A DNA stretch of 64,000 bases, from the NCBI GenBank assembly GCA_964494505.1, contig CAZBRO010000020.1, positions 36,295 through 100,294 on the forward strand, read 5' to 3'. The notes below the pieces were generated by a model, which did not search any database, was not told where the DNA came from, and saw only the letters and a program-made list of their open reading frames with translations. Positions 16,841-25,177 of the stretch are shown one piece after another (within the stretch, counting starts at the first letter, position 1; each line of letters begins with the position of its first letter). Origin of the DNA: CAIYRG01 sp964494505 (GTDB lineage Bacteria; Pseudomonadota; Alphaproteobacteria; Micropepsales; Micropepsaceae). The position numbers and the translations under genes were made by a program.

Positions 16841-18151
16841 ATGGTTCAGCTTCGCACGCCTGCAAATGCCAATGACAAAGGCGGCCCGGCCCGCGTCATC
16901 GGGCTGGTGATGGCGTTGTTCTTCGCCTTCGGATTTTGCACGGTTCTGGTCGATACCATCATCCCGAAACTCAAAGCGACATTTGCGCTTTCCTATGCCG
17001 AAGTGATGCTCACGCAGTTCTGCTTTTTCGGCGCCTATTTCCTCGTTTCCCTTCCGGCCTCGTGGCTGCATAGCCGCATAGGCTACCTGCAGGGCGTTGC
17101 CGTCGGTCTGTTGCTGATGGCGCTTGGCTGCCTGTTGTTCACGCCTGCGGCCAATGCAGGCGTTTATCCGGGATTCTTGCTGGCCCTGTTCATCCTGGCG
17201 TCCGGCGTTACAATTGTGCAGGTCGCCGCCAATCCACTCGCGGCACGCGCGGGTGACCCACAGCACGCGCCAAGCCGTTTGACCCTGGCCCAGGCTTTCA
17301 ATTCTCTGGCGACCACCATCGCGCCGATTGTTGGGGCCTCGTTCATTCTGGCCCACGGTCTTGCGGTTCCCGACGCAAGCAGATTGTCGGCGGAGGCGCT
17401 GTCAGCGGCAAGGCGCGAGCAGGCACATGTCTTTCAAATGCCGTTCCTGATCATCGCCGCACTCCTCATCGTCATGGCGATCGTGTGCTGGAGCGTCCGG
17501 CATTGGGTGCAGGATTCGGCCCCATCCCCGACGAAAAAGGGTCATACCGCGTTGTTGAGCAATCGGCGTCTCATGTTCGGGGCCGTGTCGATCTTCTTAT
17601 ATGTCGGTGCAGAAGTGTCGATAGGCAGCAGCATGGCCAACTACCTCATGCTGGACAGCACATTGTCAGCGCCGGCACAAACCGCCGGCACGCTGGTGTC
17701 GATCTATTGGGGATTGGCGATGGTCGGCCGGTTTCTCGGCGCCGGGATCATGCGCAAGGCAAACCCCGCTCTGGTTCTTGCTCTGTGCGCGTGCGGGGCT
17801 TTCGCCATGACGACGACATCGAGCCTTTCTGCCGGCATGGTGGCGGCCGTGACGATCTTAATTGTCGGTCTGTTCAATTCGATCATGTTTCCCACGATCT
17901 TTGCTCTGGCGGTCGGGGGTATGGGCGATCGAACACCGCAGGCGTCTGGCATCATCTGTTTGGCTATCGTGGGCGGCGCGGTTGTGCCTCTCACCACCGG
18001 CGTGGTTGCCGATCATGTCGGGTTGAACCACGCCTTGCTCGTTCCGGCGGTGTGTTACATCTGGATCGCTTTTTATGGAATCTTCACGGCGAGACATAAA
18101 ATTCTGCATGATGTGCAGCCGTCAGCGCAGGCGCCAGCCCTATCCGGCTGA
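16841..18151 (+). CDS. Sugar MFS transporter of the FucP/GluP type
   Basis: 436 residues, start ATG at 16841, 13 bases after the ATP-grasp/M32 stop, so probably the same operon. Twelve hydrophobic segments are visible. Family marks include the start GLVMALFFAFGFCTVLVDTI and VAANPLAARAGDP, followed by AQAFNSLATTIAPIVGA, the usual FucP-family TM4-5 signature; later come FLYVGAEVSIGSSMANYL and ASGIICLAIVGGAVVPLTTG. FucP-type proteins are proton symporters for L-fucose, glucose, galactose and related sugars in the inner membrane. The exact substrate cannot be read from sequence. Confidence 0.9.
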   Translation: MVQLRTPANANDKGGPARVIGLVMALFFAFGFCTVLVDTIIPKLKATFALSYAEVMLTQFCFFGAYFLVSLPASWLHSRIGYLQGVAVGLLLMALGCLLFTPAANAGVYPGFLLALFILASGVTIVQVAANPLAARAGDPQHAPSRLTLAQAFNSLATTIAPIVGASFILAHGLAVPDASRLSAEALSAARREQAHVFQMPFLIIAALLIVMAIVCWSVRHWVQDSAPSPTKKGHTALLSNRRLMFGAVSIFLYVGAEVSIGSSMANYLMLDSTLSAPAQTAGTLVSIYWGLAMVGRFLGAGIMRKANPALVLALCACGAFAMTTTSSLSAGMVAAVTILIVGLFNSIMFPTIFALAVGGMGDRTPQASGIICLAIVGGAVVPLTTGVVADHVGLNHALLVPAVCYIWIAFYGIFTARHKILHDVQPSAQAPALSG

Positions 18152-18168
18152 ACCGAGCCTTGGGCGAT

Positions 18169-18642
18169 TCACCAGTCGATGTCGCCCGAACGGCCCGGAT
18201 TGGGCGCCTCCGCGCGCGAAGCCCGGGTGTCGGACATTTCGGGTAGAAGCCCCGCGCTGATGACGCTGAGAAGGTCACGAAATTGACGGAGCTGCAGCGG
18301 CTTGGGCATTTGAGCGGGAACCTTCAAGCCGTTCGACGTTGCAAGCGCCGTCGCCCGCATTCGATAGGCCTCGGATTGCCCGCTGACCAGGATCACGAGG
18401 CCCGAAAAATGAACTCTCCTTACCCGCCAGACGATTTCCAGTCCGTCGACGTTGGGCATGGTCAGATCGAGGGTGATGACGTGCGGCTTGAAATGGAGAA
18501 TCGCTTTTTCGAGGGCTTCCGCCTCGGAAACGGAGAAGGCTTCATATCCACATTTCAGCGCATTGCGCACAATCAGTTCGCAACAATCTGTGTCGTCGTC
18601 CACGGCCAAAAGCCGGTAAAGGCCTGTACGGTTCGCGTCCAT
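18169..18642 (-). CDS. Single-domain response regulator
   Basis: 157 residues. It has one CheY-like receiver domain: acidic pocket VDDDTD near residue 15, phospho-acceptor Asp59 in TLDLTMPNVDG, a Ser-rich switch (ILVSGQSE) and the conserved Lys in QMPKPLQ. The remaining 30 residues are a short polar tail without an output domain. No cognate kinase adjoins it. Such stand-alone receivers act in phosphorelays or by docking to kinases. It converges on the MFS transporter gene and diverges from the cupin gene. Confidence 0.88.
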   Translation of the reverse strand: MDANRTGLYRLLAVDDDTDCCELIVRNALKCGYEAFSVSEAEALEKAILHFKPHVITLDLTMPNVDGLEIVWRVRRVHFSGLVILVSGQSEAYRMRATALATSNGLKVPAQMPKPLQLRQFRDLLSVISAGLLPEMSDTRASRAEAPNPGRSGDIDW

Positions 18643-18786
18643 CGAGCTCGCTGCGGGGTATGGGTGTGCGCAGGTTTAGCAGCCTTGCGTTAACCGCCTG
18701 TTGCTTTGCCATCGCCAGCAATGGCGAATCCGAGGAACCTGGCCATGCGGGCGAATTTGCCCGTCCCGCGTTCAAATGGTTCTAAT

Positions 18787-18833
18787 CTCCGCCTATTTCC
18801 CAGGGATTGTGCTCATGTTTCCCTGGGGCGGAG
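18787..18833. promoter_or_regulatory. Nested inverted repeats with two TTTCCCWGGG sites 22 bp apart upstream of the cupin gene
   Basis: TTTCCCAGGG at 18796-18805 and TTTCCCTGGG at 18818-18827 are spaced 22 bp, two helical turns. The outer arms CTCCGCC (18787-18793) and GGCGGAG (18827-18833) also pair. The element lies between the divergent response regulator and the cupin gene. It could be a dimeric repressor operator or a leader hairpin. Confidence 0.4.
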
Positions 18834-18908
18834 GGCATCGGCCAGCAGCGCAAACGCCGCCGAAGGCTGGCCACGGCTTGGATAACAGAAGTGTCATGGG
18901 AGAGTGCA

Positions 18909-19304
18909 ATGGAAATCAAACGCAATGGCTCACAGCCTTCCGTCAGAGGCCCGGCTGAGAATTTCACCGGCACGGTGCGGATCGATCCCCTTTTCCAAGC
19001 CCCGGAACCAGGGCGGTTCGCGGGCGCCAGCGTCAGCTTCGAGCCCGGCGCACGGAGTGCCTGGCACACGCATCCGCTTGGTCAGACATTGATCGTTACG
19101 TCAGGGCTCGGCTGGACCCAGTGTTGGGGTGAACCCAAGGAGGAAATTCGGCCTGGCGATGTCGTCACATGTCCGCCCGGCAAGAAGCACTGGCACGGTG
19201 CGACACCCACGACTGCGATGACTCACATCGCGATCCAAGAGTCGCTGAACGGCAAGAATGTCGAATGGCTGGAGAGGGTCACCGACGAGCAATACCGAAG
19301 CTGA
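18909..19304 (+). CDS. Cupin, (R)-hydroxynitrile-lyase-like
   Basis: 131 residues from the ATG at 18909 with GGGAGAG upstream. It is a single small cupin barrel with metal ligands His53, His55, Gln59 (HTHPLGQ) and His94 (KKHWHG). From memory, these positions and much of the surrounding sequence (MEIKRNGSQ, GTVRIDPLFQAP, EPGARSAWHTHPLGQTLIVT, TTAMTHIAIQE) match the manganese cupin hydroxynitrile lyase of Granulicella tundricola, which releases or adds HCN at (R)-cyanohydrins. Annotators call the family (R)-mandelonitrile lyase; many members have no proven substrate. There is no leader, so it is cytosolic. The neighbours give no cyanide context. Confidence 0.88.
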   Translation: MEIKRNGSQPSVRGPAENFTGTVRIDPLFQAPEPGRFAGASVSFEPGARSAWHTHPLGQTLIVTSGLGWTQCWGEPKEEIRPGDVVTCPPGKKHWHGATPTTAMTHIAIQESLNGKNVEWLERVTDEQYRS

Positions 19305-19322
19305 CGACGGCTTCGGACGCCA

Positions 19323-21146
19323 TCACTCCGGAGCGAAGGCCAGGAGAACATTGCCCGGGATGATGGCGCCGTGATGAGAATAGCCAGAGTGCACAAAGAG
19401 CATTCCGCCCGCAACAGTAGCGCCGGCATTGCTCATCGATCCGCCATTGGCTTTCACCCCGTCCACGGTTGAATAATCTTGTACCGAATCGAAGTGCCAG
19501 AGGATTTTTCCGTCGTTCGCCGAATAGGCATACAACTGGCCGTCCATGGTTCCGGAGAACACCGCTCCGGGAATTGCCGTAACAGCCGCCGCATGGCTTG
19601 GTTTGCAGGATTTGCGCTCGCCGCAGGGCGGGTTCGGAGTGCTCCAGATCGGATTGCCGCCGCTCAGTTCGATCGCGGCCATGCCGCCGGAGGCATCGGG
19701 AGACTTCGCGTCGAAGAAACCGTTGGGCACATAGACCCTCTCATTATCCACCGCGAGGCCCCACAGCACGCCCCCTCCGCTGCTTCCCATGCCGACCTGC
19801 TGCTGCCAGATCGTTCTTCCTTGCCGATCGGGATCGAGGGCCCAAACCATTCCGGATTTGTTTCCCGCAATCAGCATTTGCCGTCCGCTCGCCGACGCGG
19901 CGAGGACCGGAGAGACCGAGAAGTCCACGTCTGGGGAATCCGCATCGGGGCAGGACGCCGCCTCGCGATCCGGACGCCGGCAGGTGCCGTTCCAAATGTC
20001 ATTCTCGGTTTGCTGACGGTGCCATCTGATCTTTCCGGAATTCATATCCAGCGCGAGGATCGAATCGGAAAGACTGGTGGCGGGGGGTGAGTAGTTATTG
20101 CCCGTTCCGAAATATAAGACGTTCCGTTTTGCGTCGATGGTCGGCGTATTCCATACCGGCGCGCCCGATGGCCCCATGATCAGCGTCCCGGCACTATTCT
20201 TGTGGCCGGGCACCGGAGCCTCATCGATCATATAGGTCTTCCAAATCCGTTTGCCGGTCGCGGCATCGAGGGCGAGAACACTGCCGCGAAAAATGCAGCA
20301 GGGATATTTCGGATCCGCCACTTTCGCTTCCTCGCGCGAGGAAACCGGCACGTAGAGGCGCCCGGCATACAAGGCCGATGCCGCGGTGATGGCGGCCTGC
20401 GGATGGTCGTCCACCTTGACCTTCCACAACGCCTTTCCGCTTGCCGCGTCCACGGCATACATGTTGGCCGCCTGATCGCCGAAACAGGCGGTCAGGCCGC
20501 CGCCACTCCGCTCCCCCAGCGTGATGGCGCTTCGTATGCCGGCCTCCACCTCGATGTGCCAGTAAACGCAGCCGCTCTTCGCATCGAGCGCGAAAAGATC
20601 TCCCTCGGCATCCCCCACATAGATGCGCCCGCCGGCGACAACAGGCTGTGTGCCCCCCGAACTCGCGCCGGGAAGACCGAACGCCCATTTCAGTCTCAGG
20701 CGGGGAACGTCGCGCGCGGTCATTCCCGCGGCGTCCTCCGATTGGAATCGTGCGTTCGCGAGCCCCGCACCCCAGCCATTCCAGCTTGGCCCGGCAAGCG
20801 ACGGGCGAAACGGCCCGCCAGCGTTGCTGCAGAACGCCGACGTCGGGATGATCGCGGGCTCGCTCCCGAACGGCTTGCCCGAAAGGTACTCGGCAAGTAT
20901 GTGCCGCTGCGCCCGGCTGCGCTCGGCGGCCTGTGTTTTCATCGCGCCTTTTTCGAGCGCTTGAAGAATCTGCTCCGGGCTCATCCGGCTCAACACGTCG
21001 CGGCCCGGCGCCTGCGAATTGCCCCCCGCCTCATGGCAGATCGCGCAATAGGTTTTGAAAAGGGCGCCGCCGTCCTGTGCGTGTACAGGCGTCGACAGCA
21101 AGCCTGCCGACATGCACACCGTGCCTATCCATGACCGGAGTCTCAT
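19323..21146 (-). CDS. Exported cytochrome c-PQQ quinohemoprotein, polyvinyl-alcohol-dehydrogenase-like
   Basis: 607 residues with a signal peptide ending HAQ. An N-terminal cytochrome c domain has the heme motif CAICH at 34-38 and the distal Met in SRMSPEQIL. It is followed by an eight-bladed PQQ propeller with repeated blade motifs (GRIYVGDAEGDLFALDAKSG, LYAGRLYVPVSSRE, VLALDAATGKRIWKT, NGTMDGQLYAYSAND-like). An adjacent Cys pair (PKYPCCIFRG) and the order cytochrome then propeller resemble Sphingomonas PvaA rather than methanol dehydrogenases. It would oxidise an alcohol in the periplasm and pass electrons to the fused heme. The true substrate is unknown; short secondary alcohols or polymers are both possible. 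Confidence 0.87.
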   Translation of the reverse strand: MRLRSWIGTVCMSAGLLSTPVHAQDGGALFKTYCAICHEAGGNSQAPGRDVLSRMSPEQILQALEKGAMKTQAAERSRAQRHILAEYLSGKPFGSEPAIIPTSAFCSNAGGPFRPSLAGPSWNGWGAGLANARFQSEDAAGMTARDVPRLRLKWAFGLPGASSGGTQPVVAGGRIYVGDAEGDLFALDAKSGCVYWHIEVEAGIRSAITLGERSGGGLTACFGDQAANMYAVDAASGKALWKVKVDDHPQAAITAASALYAGRLYVPVSSREEAKVADPKYPCCIFRGSVLALDAATGKRIWKTYMIDEAPVPGHKNSAGTLIMGPSGAPVWNTPTIDAKRNVLYFGTGNNYSPPATSLSDSILALDMNSGKIRWHRQQTENDIWNGTCRRPDREAASCPDADSPDVDFSVSPVLAASASGRQMLIAGNKSGMVWALDPDRQGRTIWQQQVGMGSSGGGVLWGLAVDNERVYVPNGFFDAKSPDASGGMAAIELSGGNPIWSTPNPPCGERKSCKPSHAAAVTAIPGAVFSGTMDGQLYAYSANDGKILWHFDSVQDYSTVDGVKANGGSMSNAGATVAGGMLFVHSGYSHHGAIIPGNVLLAFAPE

Positions 21147-21179
21147 ATTTCGTGTTCTCCACGCTCCGAGGGCCTTGCC

Positions 21180-22034
21180 TCAGTGCTTTGCCAGTTCGTC
21201 GTGCGCCACTTGCTCGAGCTTCCGGATCACGGCGGGGTCAAGAGAAAGCGCGCCGATCGAGCTTTCGCGATCGCCAACGCTCAGAGGGTCACGGCCCGTA
21301 ACACGGCCGAACACAAGGAGCGCCTCAAGATAATATCCGTATGTGCTGGCGTGATAATCGTCCACGGCCCAAAGGTCGATTCTGCCGGGCGATATGCCGT
21401 CATACGGATTCGCATCCGCAAGACCGCTGTCTATCGCCCGGTTCCAGGCAAGCCCAACCGGGACAACTCCGGCAATGCCAGGGGCCTTCTGTGCCGCCAG
21501 CCGATACCCCGCATCGATGTCCTTGCCCATCTGCTCGATAGGCTTTCCGTGCCAGGGCGATCTTTCCGGATAGGTCATGTCCGGGCGGCTCCAGGTCGCG
21601 GAGAGATAGATCTTCACGGCCGGATTTCGCCGATGCAGCATGTCCGAAAACACACCCGTATATTTCACCAGAAGGCTGGGATCGCCGGCATGATTCTGGT
21701 CGAGTGTGCTGAAGCTCTGCAACACCACCTCATCCCACCCGCGGTCCAACAGGGCGCGCTTCTCCGCATAATGATAATCGAGCCCAACTCCGGGCACGGT
21801 TTCGAGGCTGACCTCGTAATCCAGACCGGCTTGTGCGGCGAACGCCTTGAACAGGGCCGGCACACCGCCCACACCGGTCTTGTTGAGATCGGTAACTGTA
21901 TTCGGCTTGTAATCCCTGACCGGGGAGAGCTCGCCATAGGTGAAACTGTTGCCGACGAAGAGAATCGTCTTCGCCGCGGTGGGTTCGGACGCTGCGAGCA
22001 TCGCGAAAACGCCAAGGATCATGAATGGCTTCAT
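21180..22034 (-). CDS. Exported SGNH-type protein
   Basis: 284 residues, start ATG at 22034 with AGGGGGAG upstream. The signal peptide is MKPFMILGVFAMLAASEPTA. The first motif after it is ILFVGNSFTYG, block I of SGNH hydrolases with a Ser in the GNS context. WDEVVLQSFST corresponds to a block III-like segment, and a late DDYHAST could supply the Asp/His pair. SGNH enzymes are esterases or acetylhydrolases; GNSF-type members act on carbohydrates or remain uncharacterised. It lies directly upstream, on the same strand, of the PQQ dehydrogenase. Confidence 0.78.
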   Translation of the reverse strand: MKPFMILGVFAMLAASEPTAAKTILFVGNSFTYGELSPVRDYKPNTVTDLNKTGVGGVPALFKAFAAQAGLDYEVSLETVPGVGLDYHYAEKRALLDRGWDEVVLQSFSTLDQNHAGDPSLLVKYTGVFSDMLHRRNPAVKIYLSATWSRPDMTYPERSPWHGKPIEQMGKDIDAGYRLAAQKAPGIAGVVPVGLAWNRAIDSGLADANPYDGISPGRIDLWAVDDYHASTYGYYLEALLVFGRVTGRDPLSVGDRESSIGALSLDPAVIRKLEQVAHDELAKH

Positions 22035-22157
22035 CGCACTCCCCCTATCATCATGGCTGCCGAAGTTAAGCCGTAGATCGCCCTCTTAGAAGGGGCTGCC
22101 AACACGCGACCAAAAATGAGGGACCGGCGCGGAACGTGGTTGCCGGCGTTTCCGCGC

Positions 22158-22667
22158 TTATCTGACCAATGCGGCCACCGCCGATTCGAAAGCCGCTTCA
22201 ACATTCTGGACGTTCGTGGTCAGTCCGACATCGCCGCCCGAGCCGAAATGCTCGGCGACTTTGGATTGAGCAACGATTCTACCGTTTGGATCGAGGAAAA
22301 GAATGTCGGCATCAATTCGAATGACCCCGACGCTTCGGCGCTCGAATTTGAGGGGGTCTCCTCCGCCTTGGTAATCCGTGAACACCAGCTTCATGGTGAG
22401 GGCAGGGGCGTTTGGCATTCCAGCGGGTGCGAACACATTTGGCGCTTCCGCCCGCACCTCATCCGTCAATTTCTGAACGATGCGGTCGAGCGTTTCCTTG
22501 TTCATCTCCACGTTGCGCGCCGTTTCCGCGGTCACGCCCGAAAGGCGCAACGACTTCTTTTGATCCGGCGTAAAGGCGCGCCCGGAACCCGAGCCCGCGT
22601 CCGTTCCGGCGCATGAACCGAGCGAAATGGCGGCTGCAAGAACCGCGGGGACGATAAGCGATCTCAT
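22158..22667 (-). CDS. Lipoprotein of unknown function (DUF4410-like)
   Basis: 169 residues from the ATG at 22667, because the lipoprotein signal MRSLIVPAVLAAAISLGSC starts there and ends in a good lipobox (LGSC). The mature part has a helix (NKETLDRIVQKLTDEVRAEA) and beta strands (LTMKLVFTDYQGG, GVIRIDADILFLDPNG, AQSKVAEHFGSGG), a layout like DUF4410 envelope lipoproteins. Function unknown. The upstream TctC-like gene ends 66 bases before this start. Confidence 0.75.
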   Translation of the reverse strand: MRSLIVPAVLAAAISLGSCAGTDAGSGSGRAFTPDQKKSLRLSGVTAETARNVEMNKETLDRIVQKLTDEVRAEAPNVFAPAGMPNAPALTMKLVFTDYQGGGDPLKFERRSVGVIRIDADILFLDPNGRIVAQSKVAEHFGSGGDVGLTTNVQNVEAAFESAVAALVR

Positions 22668-22732
22668 GCGCCATTTTGCACCGAACGAACATCCGATGGA
22701 ATGAACTTCAGGTAAGCTGTTCGCCACGGTGC

Positions 22733-23740
22733 TCAATTGGCCAATGCGCGGGCCGCCTTCGCAACCACGTCCTTCGGCGTCGCGTAGAGCGAGGCGACGA
22801 CCGCATCCACTTCCGCGCCGCTCACCGGATCGACCTCGAGCTGTAACTTCTCGGCACCAGCGAGAAATGCGGGGTCCTTCATCGTCTCGTCGAAGGCCCT
22901 CCGCAATATTGCCTTGCGGTCGGCCGGAATGCCCGGCGGCGCCGCAAAGGGCCGCGCCGTGACTTGCGTTGCCACTACAAAGTCGAGAATCTGGCGCTGC
23001 TCGGCTGTCTTGGCGAATTCGCTGGCGAGAGGCACATCGGGCAAATCAGGGCGTCTCTTGGCTCCTGTCTGGATGAGAATGTTGACTTTCCGATCCCGCA
23101 GCCAGCTGGCGTAATGACTCTTGACGGTGCTCCACGAGAAGCCGCACAGCCCATCCACCTCGCCGCGCTGCATGGCGAGCGTGATGTCGCTGGTGCCGGG
23201 AAAGCCGCTGGCCAACCTGATCTTGGCCCCGAAAATGTTTTTGTAGAGTTTGGTGAAATTGTCGGGGTCGGCGCCTGCCGCCGAACCGCCGGCGGTGAAT
23301 TGCTTGGTCATCACATCTTGCCAGGTCTTGATCGGGGATTTGTACCAGCTGATGCAGATGCTGACTTCCTTGGTCACGCTGCCGATCCAGTTGAGTTTGG
23401 CGGCGTCAAAATTGGCTTGACCGAACAGAGGCGCGACAATCTGCTCGCGGCCGAAGGTGCCGATGACCGTGCCGTCCTTGGGGGCAACCGAATAAAGATA
23501 ATTCACCGCCTTGAGCGAGCCGGCGCCAGGCATGTTCTGCGTCACGATGGCGGGATTGCCGGGGATGTGCTTGCCGAGATGCTGCGCCAGAAGCCGGGCA
23601 TAGAGATCGTAACCTCCACCCGGCGTAAAGCCGACGATGACGAAAATCGTACGGCCCTTGTAGAAATCTCCGCTCACGGACGCATGGGCAGGCGCCAGCA
23701 TGGCGCTCGCGGCAAAGAGGGAAGCCAAAACGCCCTTCAT
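22733..23740 (-). CDS. TctC/Bug-family periplasmic solute-binding protein (copy 1)
   Basis: 335 residues with a signal peptide (MKGVLASLFAASAMLAPAHA). It shows the features of tripartite tricarboxylate transporter receptors: FYKGRTIFVIVGFTPGGGYD, IPGNPAIVTQNMPGAGSL, YLYSVAPKDGTVIG, and a C-terminal AAPPGIPADRKAILRRAFDE. These proteins capture carboxylates, amides or aromatic acids for the TctAB permease. No tctA or tctB gene is in the window, so it is an orphan receptor, as is common for this family. A homologue lies at 59094-60125. Confidence 0.88.
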   Translation of the reverse strand: MKGVLASLFAASAMLAPAHASVSGDFYKGRTIFVIVGFTPGGGYDLYARLLAQHLGKHIPGNPAIVTQNMPGAGSLKAVNYLYSVAPKDGTVIGTFGREQIVAPLFGQANFDAAKLNWIGSVTKEVSICISWYKSPIKTWQDVMTKQFTAGGSAAGADPDNFTKLYKNIFGAKIRLASGFPGTSDITLAMQRGEVDGLCGFSWSTVKSHYASWLRDRKVNILIQTGAKRRPDLPDVPLASEFAKTAEQRQILDFVVATQVTARPFAAPPGIPADRKAILRRAFDETMKDPAFLAGAEKLQLEVDPVSGAEVDAVVASLYATPKDVVAKAARALAN

Positions 23741-23948
23741 CCGATATTCCCCGAACAGCCGGCGGAGGACCCAGCCTCACACCACGAGCGCCCTTTTGAT
23801 AGGCCCATCAGTTTAAGCTCGATGTTGGCGACAATGCTAACCCTTAGTCTCTCTGCTCGCAGATGAACGAAGACCGGCCGGCCGGAATAAGCGGGGTGAA
23901 TTGCGAGTTTGGGTTTGGGTTTCGGGGCTGATTTGCTATCGTTCCGGC

Positions 23949-25133
23949 ATGGATACGAACCGCCGCGCATTCTTTCAGTTCCTCGCCGCGAGTGCTGTGC
24001 TTACGCCCTCCGTCCGCGCGTTGGCACAACAACTCGCAGTTTCGAACCAACCTTCGGCCATTACGAGCGCGAAAGACGCGCTGCAGGTGATGGACTTCGA
24101 GGAGGCCGCGCGGCGCGCCCTTCCTCCTGCGCATTGGGGCTACATGGCCAGCGGCTCCGACGACGACATGACGCTGAAAGCCAATGTCGAAGCGTTCAAG
24201 CACATCGGGCTGAAACCGCGCCGCCTCGTCGATGTGTCGAAGCCCGACCTCAGCACCGAAATCTTCGGGACGCGGTGGGAGACGCCGCTTTTCATCTGCC
24301 CGGTTGGCGGGCAGCGGGCCTTTCATGCAGAGGGCGAGATGGCCACCGCGCGTGCCGCAAAGGCCAGACATCACACGATGATCCTCTCCAATGTCACGAC
24401 CTACGCGGTCGAAGATATTGCCAAGGCGCTCGGCACGCCGCCATGGCAACAGCTTTACATGCCCGTGAAGTGGGAAGACACCGAGCGGTTGGTGAAACGC
24501 ATCGAAAATGCCGGCAGCCCGGTGCTTGTCTGGACTGTCGATCTGCTTGCCGGACGAAACACCCCGACGATGACGCGCTTCGCCCGGCAGGACACGCGCA
24601 ACTGCGTTTCCTGTCACACCGGCGGGCCCGGCGTCCCGATCTTTCGTCCGATGTTTGACGGCCTGGAGGGACGCTACAACCCGCCGGACGCGACCTGGGC
24701 GACCTTCGATCGTCTGAAGAAATTGACGAAGATGAAGGTCATGCTCAAAGGCATCGACAACGCGGAAGATGCTGAGCTCGCCGTTCAGCACGGCGTCGAC
24801 GGTCTCGTCGTGTCGAACCATGGCGGACGCGCGGCGGAGACGTTGCGGGCGACGATCGATTGCCTGCCGGAAGTTGCCGCGGCGGTGAAAGGGCGCGTGC
24901 CCGTGTTCCTGGACGGCGGCGTCCGTCATGGCGCCGACATCTACAAGGCTCTTGCGTCCGGCGCGAGCGGGGTCGGTATGGGCCGCCCTTATATCTGGGG
25001 GCTGTCGGCATTCGGTCAGGATGGCGTCGAGCGCGTTCTCGAAATCCTGCGCGCCGAACTGAGGCTGACCATGCAGCAAATGGGCACGCCTGCGATAAAG
25101 GACATCAATTCCTCGCGGCTGGTGCGCATGTAG
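23949..25133 (+). CDS. Tat-exported FMN-dependent alpha-hydroxyacid dehydrogenase with internal CxxCH
   Basis: 394 residues from the ATG at 23949. The leader MDTNRRAFFQFLAASAV is a twin-arginine type. The barrel is that of the lactate/glycolate oxidase family: Tyr in HWGYMASGSDDDMT, LSNVTTYAVEDIA, QQLYMPVKW, VWTVDL, Lys in VMLKGI, the His/Arg pair in VVSNHGGRAAE and the phosphate loop VFLDGGVRHGADI, then GVGMGRPYIWGL. Unusually, residues 219-223 read CVSCH in the loop region after barrel strand 4, a potential covalent heme c site. The substrate is a 2-hydroxyacid of unknown identity, and the location is the periplasm. Confidence 0.9.
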   Translation: MDTNRRAFFQFLAASAVLTPSVRALAQQLAVSNQPSAITSAKDALQVMDFEEAARRALPPAHWGYMASGSDDDMTLKANVEAFKHIGLKPRRLVDVSKPDLSTEIFGTRWETPLFICPVGGQRAFHAEGEMATARAAKARHHTMILSNVTTYAVEDIAKALGTPPWQQLYMPVKWEDTERLVKRIENAGSPVLVWTVDLLAGRNTPTMTRFARQDTRNCVSCHTGGPGVPIFRPMFDGLEGRYNPPDATWATFDRLKKLTKMKVMLKGIDNAEDAELAVQHGVDGLVVSNHGGRAAETLRATIDCLPEVAAAVKGRVPVFLDGGVRHGADIYKALASGASGVGMGRPYIWGLSAFGQDGVERVLEILRAELRLTMQQMGTPAIKDINSSRLVRM

Positions 25134-25177
25134 ATCGGTGCGCTGACCGCCGCGCTGATTGACACGCCATAGCCCGA

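Noticed and set aside
23844..25079. 411-codon minus-strand frame
   Set aside because: Antisense to the FMN dehydrogenase, which has all catalytic motifs.
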